Source: Croceicoccus sp.
GTDB lineage: Bacteria > Pseudomonadota > Alphaproteobacteria > Sphingomonadales > Sphingomonadaceae
Length of the DNA: 7,404 bases
NCBI GenBank assembly: GCA_029936705.1
Contig: JAPYSD010000164.1
Coordinates: 1-7,404, forward strand
Direction of reading: 5' to 3'
Shown here: in pieces, positions 5,731 to 7,404 of the stretch
Layout: each line of letters opens with the position of its first letter
Position numbering within the stretch: the first letter of the stretch is position 1
The notes under the pieces: model-generated
What the model saw: only the letters and a program-made list of their open reading frames with translations
What the model was told of the DNA's origin: nothing
The model's database searches: none
Made by a program: the position numbers and the translations under genes

Positions 5731-6741
5731 TTACGGCCCCGCACCCCATGATCGCGACACGATCCGTCCCGGCGGATCGCTCACGTCGATCAGCGCGGTC
5801 TCCTCCAGCACCACCGCGTCGACGCGCACCACGATCTTCGCGGCGAACAGCTCGCTGCGCACCGCCATCTGGCTCAGCGCAGCGGGGCCGAACACCGAAT
5901 CGTCGCCGCGCGCCATCTGCCCGACCGCCCCCGCGACCGAGCTCCACCCGCCGGGGGGACGCGACGCGATGAAGGCCCGCGCGCGGTCGATGCTCAGGCT
6001 GCCCGCGGTCATCGCCGCGATCAGCCGCGCCTGGTCGGGCCGCAGCGTGTTGACATTGACCTTGGCATCCGCGCCGGTGGGCAGCGCGCAGACCCAGGGC
6101 AACAGGCGGCGATAGATCGGCTCGGTCATGCCGCGCACGGCGCGCAGTTCGGAAAGCTCGCCCATCGCGCGGCCCGGCGTGCGATAGGGCACCGGCAGCG
6201 AAAGATAGTAATCGTCCTCCGCCCCGTTGGGCTGGGGCGACTGGTCGCGGTCCACCCAGTCCCCGACCGAATCCGCGATCACCACCGCCTCGTTCGATGG
6301 GATCGCGATGCCTTCCATCAGGCGCAGGAACTGCCCCTGCGCGCGGCGGTCGAAACGCCTGCCCTCGCCGTCCTCGCCCGCGCCCAGCGAATTGACGTTG
6401 AAGCAGTTCTGCGCGTCGGTCACGGTCACCGTCACGCTGCCGCGCGCCAGCGGCATCGCCTGCTCCTGTCCCAAAAGGCCGATGCGGTCGACGGTCTTGT
6501 CCTCGTCCGCGCCGACAAGCTGCGTCAGCCGCGCGGCGGTGATCTGCTCGGCGCTGGCGGCATAGAGCTGCGCCTGCGCCATGGCCTGGCTGTTCGACGC
6601 CAGCCGCGTCGCCAGGTTCAGCCGGTCGAGCATCAGCGTCGCGATGATCGACATCAGCGCCACCAGCACCAGCACCGACAATAGCGCCGCGCCCCGGCCC
6701 CGCTGGCGAAACCAGCCCGTCCGCTGCGCCCCGCCGCTCAT
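5731..6741 (-). CDS. gspK: GspK, type II secretion system minor pseudopilin
   Basis: GspK (336 aa) is the large minor pseudopilin that caps the pseudopilus tip together with GspI and GspJ in type II secretion. The N-terminus RQRGRGAALLSVLVLVALMS is a class III prepilin-like leader with probable cleavage after G17 and a hydrophobic helix at about 18-38. Residue +5 of the mature form is Ser rather than Glu, and lack of that Glu is typical of GspK. The periplasmic domain has FNVNSL (114-119), the acidic stretch SVGDWVDRDQSPQPNGAEDDYY (158-179), GELSELRAVRGM (194-205) and NVNTL (229-233), all expected for the family. It has only two cysteines, C113 and C218. The ATG overlaps the gspJ stop as ATGA and has a good AGGAAG Shine-Dalgarno. 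The length matches characterised GspK proteins. No gspL follows. Confidence 0.96.
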   Translation of the reverse strand: MSGGAQRTGWFRQRGRGAALLSVLVLVALMSIIATLMLDRLNLATRLASNSQAMAQAQLYAASAEQITAARLTQLVGADEDKTVDRIGLLGQEQAMPLARGSVTVTVTDAQNCFNVNSLGAGEDGEGRRFDRRAQGQFLRLMEGIAIPSNEAVVIADSVGDWVDRDQSPQPNGAEDDYYLSLPVPYRTPGRAMGELSELRAVRGMTEPIYRRLLPWVCALPTGADAKVNVNTLRPDQARLIAAMTAGSLSIDRARAFIASRPPGGWSSVAGAVGQMARGDDSVFGPAALSQMAVRSELFAAKIVVRVDAVVLEETALIDVSDPPGRIVSRSWGAGP

Positions 6742-7349
6742 TGGTCTTCCTGCGGCAGCGGGCCGGAACCGACCAGCGTGATCACGCGCAGCACCGTGCC
6801 GTCGGCCTGCGGCAGGCTCAGCTCGACCGCGGCGGGCAATTCGGCAGCTTCCTCGGGCCGCCACGCGTCCATCCAGTTGCCGCCCGCCATGCGGAACCGC
6901 AAACCGGGCGTGCCGCGCAGTTCGGCCATCACGCTGGGCTCGGGCCGCACCGCGCCGTCCACGCGCGGCAGGCCGATGCGCACCAGCCGGTTGCCGTCCA
7001 TCCGCCAGACCACGCGCTGCAGCGATGCGCGCCGCTCGCCCGATGGGTTGTCCCAGCCGCTGCGCGTGACCGCGATCAGGTCGCCGTTCTCGCCCGCCAG
7101 CATCGCGGGTTCACCCTCGCCGCCCTGCCCCCGCGCCGGGCGGGGCGAGGCCTGCGCCATGTCCGCGCTCCACACCGCGATCAGCCGGCGTTCGGCGGCA
7201 ATCGCGCCGGTCTTCTCGCGGCTCGCCATCTCGGCATCGACCGAAAAACGCAGCAGCCCCAGCGCGCCCGCCGCGATGATCGCGAAGATCACCAGCGCCA
7301 CCAGCATCTCGACCAGGGTAAAGCCGTTGCGGTTGGGGCGGACGCTCAT
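6738..7349 (-). CDS. gspJ: GspJ, type II secretion system minor pseudopilin
   Basis: This 203-residue minor pseudopilin is assigned as GspJ, which with GspI and GspK forms the complex that starts and caps the type II secretion pseudopilus. A classic prepilin peptidase site is visible: MSVRPNRNG then FTLVEMLVALVIF. Cleavage falls after G9, F10 becomes the methylated first residue and E14 the conserved Glu+5. One hydrophobic helix (about 10-32) is followed by a mainly beta periplasmic domain, including RVVWRMDGNRLVRIG and a region with WRPEEAAELPAAVELSL and VLRVITLVG, typical of GspJ C-terminal domains. The assignment rests on these features and on its place directly before gspK; without context GspH or GspI would be harder to exclude. 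The ATG overlaps the preceding stop as ATGA, and the stop overlaps the gspK start. Confidence 0.93.
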   Translation of the reverse strand: MSVRPNRNGFTLVEMLVALVIFAIIAAGALGLLRFSVDAEMASREKTGAIAAERRLIAVWSADMAQASPRPARGQGGEGEPAMLAGENGDLIAVTRSGWDNPSGERRASLQRVVWRMDGNRLVRIGLPRVDGAVRPEPSVMAELRGTPGLRFRMAGGNWMDAWRPEEAAELPAAVELSLPQADGTVLRVITLVGSGPLPQEDQ

Positions 7350-7404
7350 CGCGGCGCGGTCCTGACCAGTTCGAAGCTGATGCCGCCCGATGGCTGGCCC
7401 ACTT
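7346..7404 (-). CDS. gspI: Probable GspI, C-terminal 18 residues only (cut by window edge)
   Basis: An open frame enters from the right edge and ends VGQPSGGISFELVRTAPR followed by TGA at 7348-7346, overlapping the gspJ ATG as ATGA. The peptide is too short for recognition by sequence. The assignment to gspI comes from the standard gsp order G-H-I-J-K and from the same 4-bp overlap seen between gspJ and gspK. Confidence 0.6.
   Translation of the reverse strand, partial: VGQPSGGISFELVRTAPR

Overview
The window is GC-rich, densely coding DNA from an alphaproteobacterium, most likely a member of the Sphingomonadales (Sphingomonadaceae or Erythrobacteraceae). This rests on the system I cytochrome c maturation genes in the order C-D-E-F-G-H, the style of the proteins, and a tRNA-His that keeps the canonical G-1:C73 pair. 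That pair is, to my recollection, lost in the Rhizobiales/Rhodobacterales/Caulobacterales group. No database search was possible, so the taxonomic placement is an inference. Every gene I can support lies on the minus strand, so the window is best read from its right end to its left.

Right end (7404 to 5731): the end of a type II secretion operon, with the last 18 codons of a probable gspI, then complete gspJ and gspK. The genes are joined by 4-bp ATGA overlaps. They encode minor pseudopilins that form the tip of the periplasmic pseudopilus. gspK is not followed by gspL. The operon ends in an intergenic region of about 220 bp with an imperfect stem-loop that may be its terminator.

Middle (5508 to 4320): tRNA-His(GTG) with an encoded CCA end, followed 61 bp later by a complete NAD-dependent amino-acid dehydrogenase of the Glu/Leu/Phe/Val family. 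It is most like leucine dehydrogenase, but its substrate pocket is not clearly that of Leu or Phe dehydrogenase.

Left half (4200 to 1): the cytochrome c maturation cluster ccmC, ccmD, ccmE, ccmF, ccmG (dsbE), ccmH, with ccmH cut by the window edge. CcmC and CcmD load haem onto the chaperone CcmE. CcmF takes haem from holo-CcmE and attaches it to apocytochrome c. CcmG and CcmH keep the CXXCH cysteines reduced. From ccmD onward each gene overlaps the next by 4 bp (GTGA or ATGA), which suggests tight translational coupling. ccmA and ccmB are not beside ccmC here.

I see no mobile element, CRISPR array, phage gene or clearly new system. The points most worth a second look are the tRNA-His identity elements, the diverged dehydrogenase pocket, the structured intergenic region between gspK and tRNA-His, and the missing partners ccmAB and gspL.
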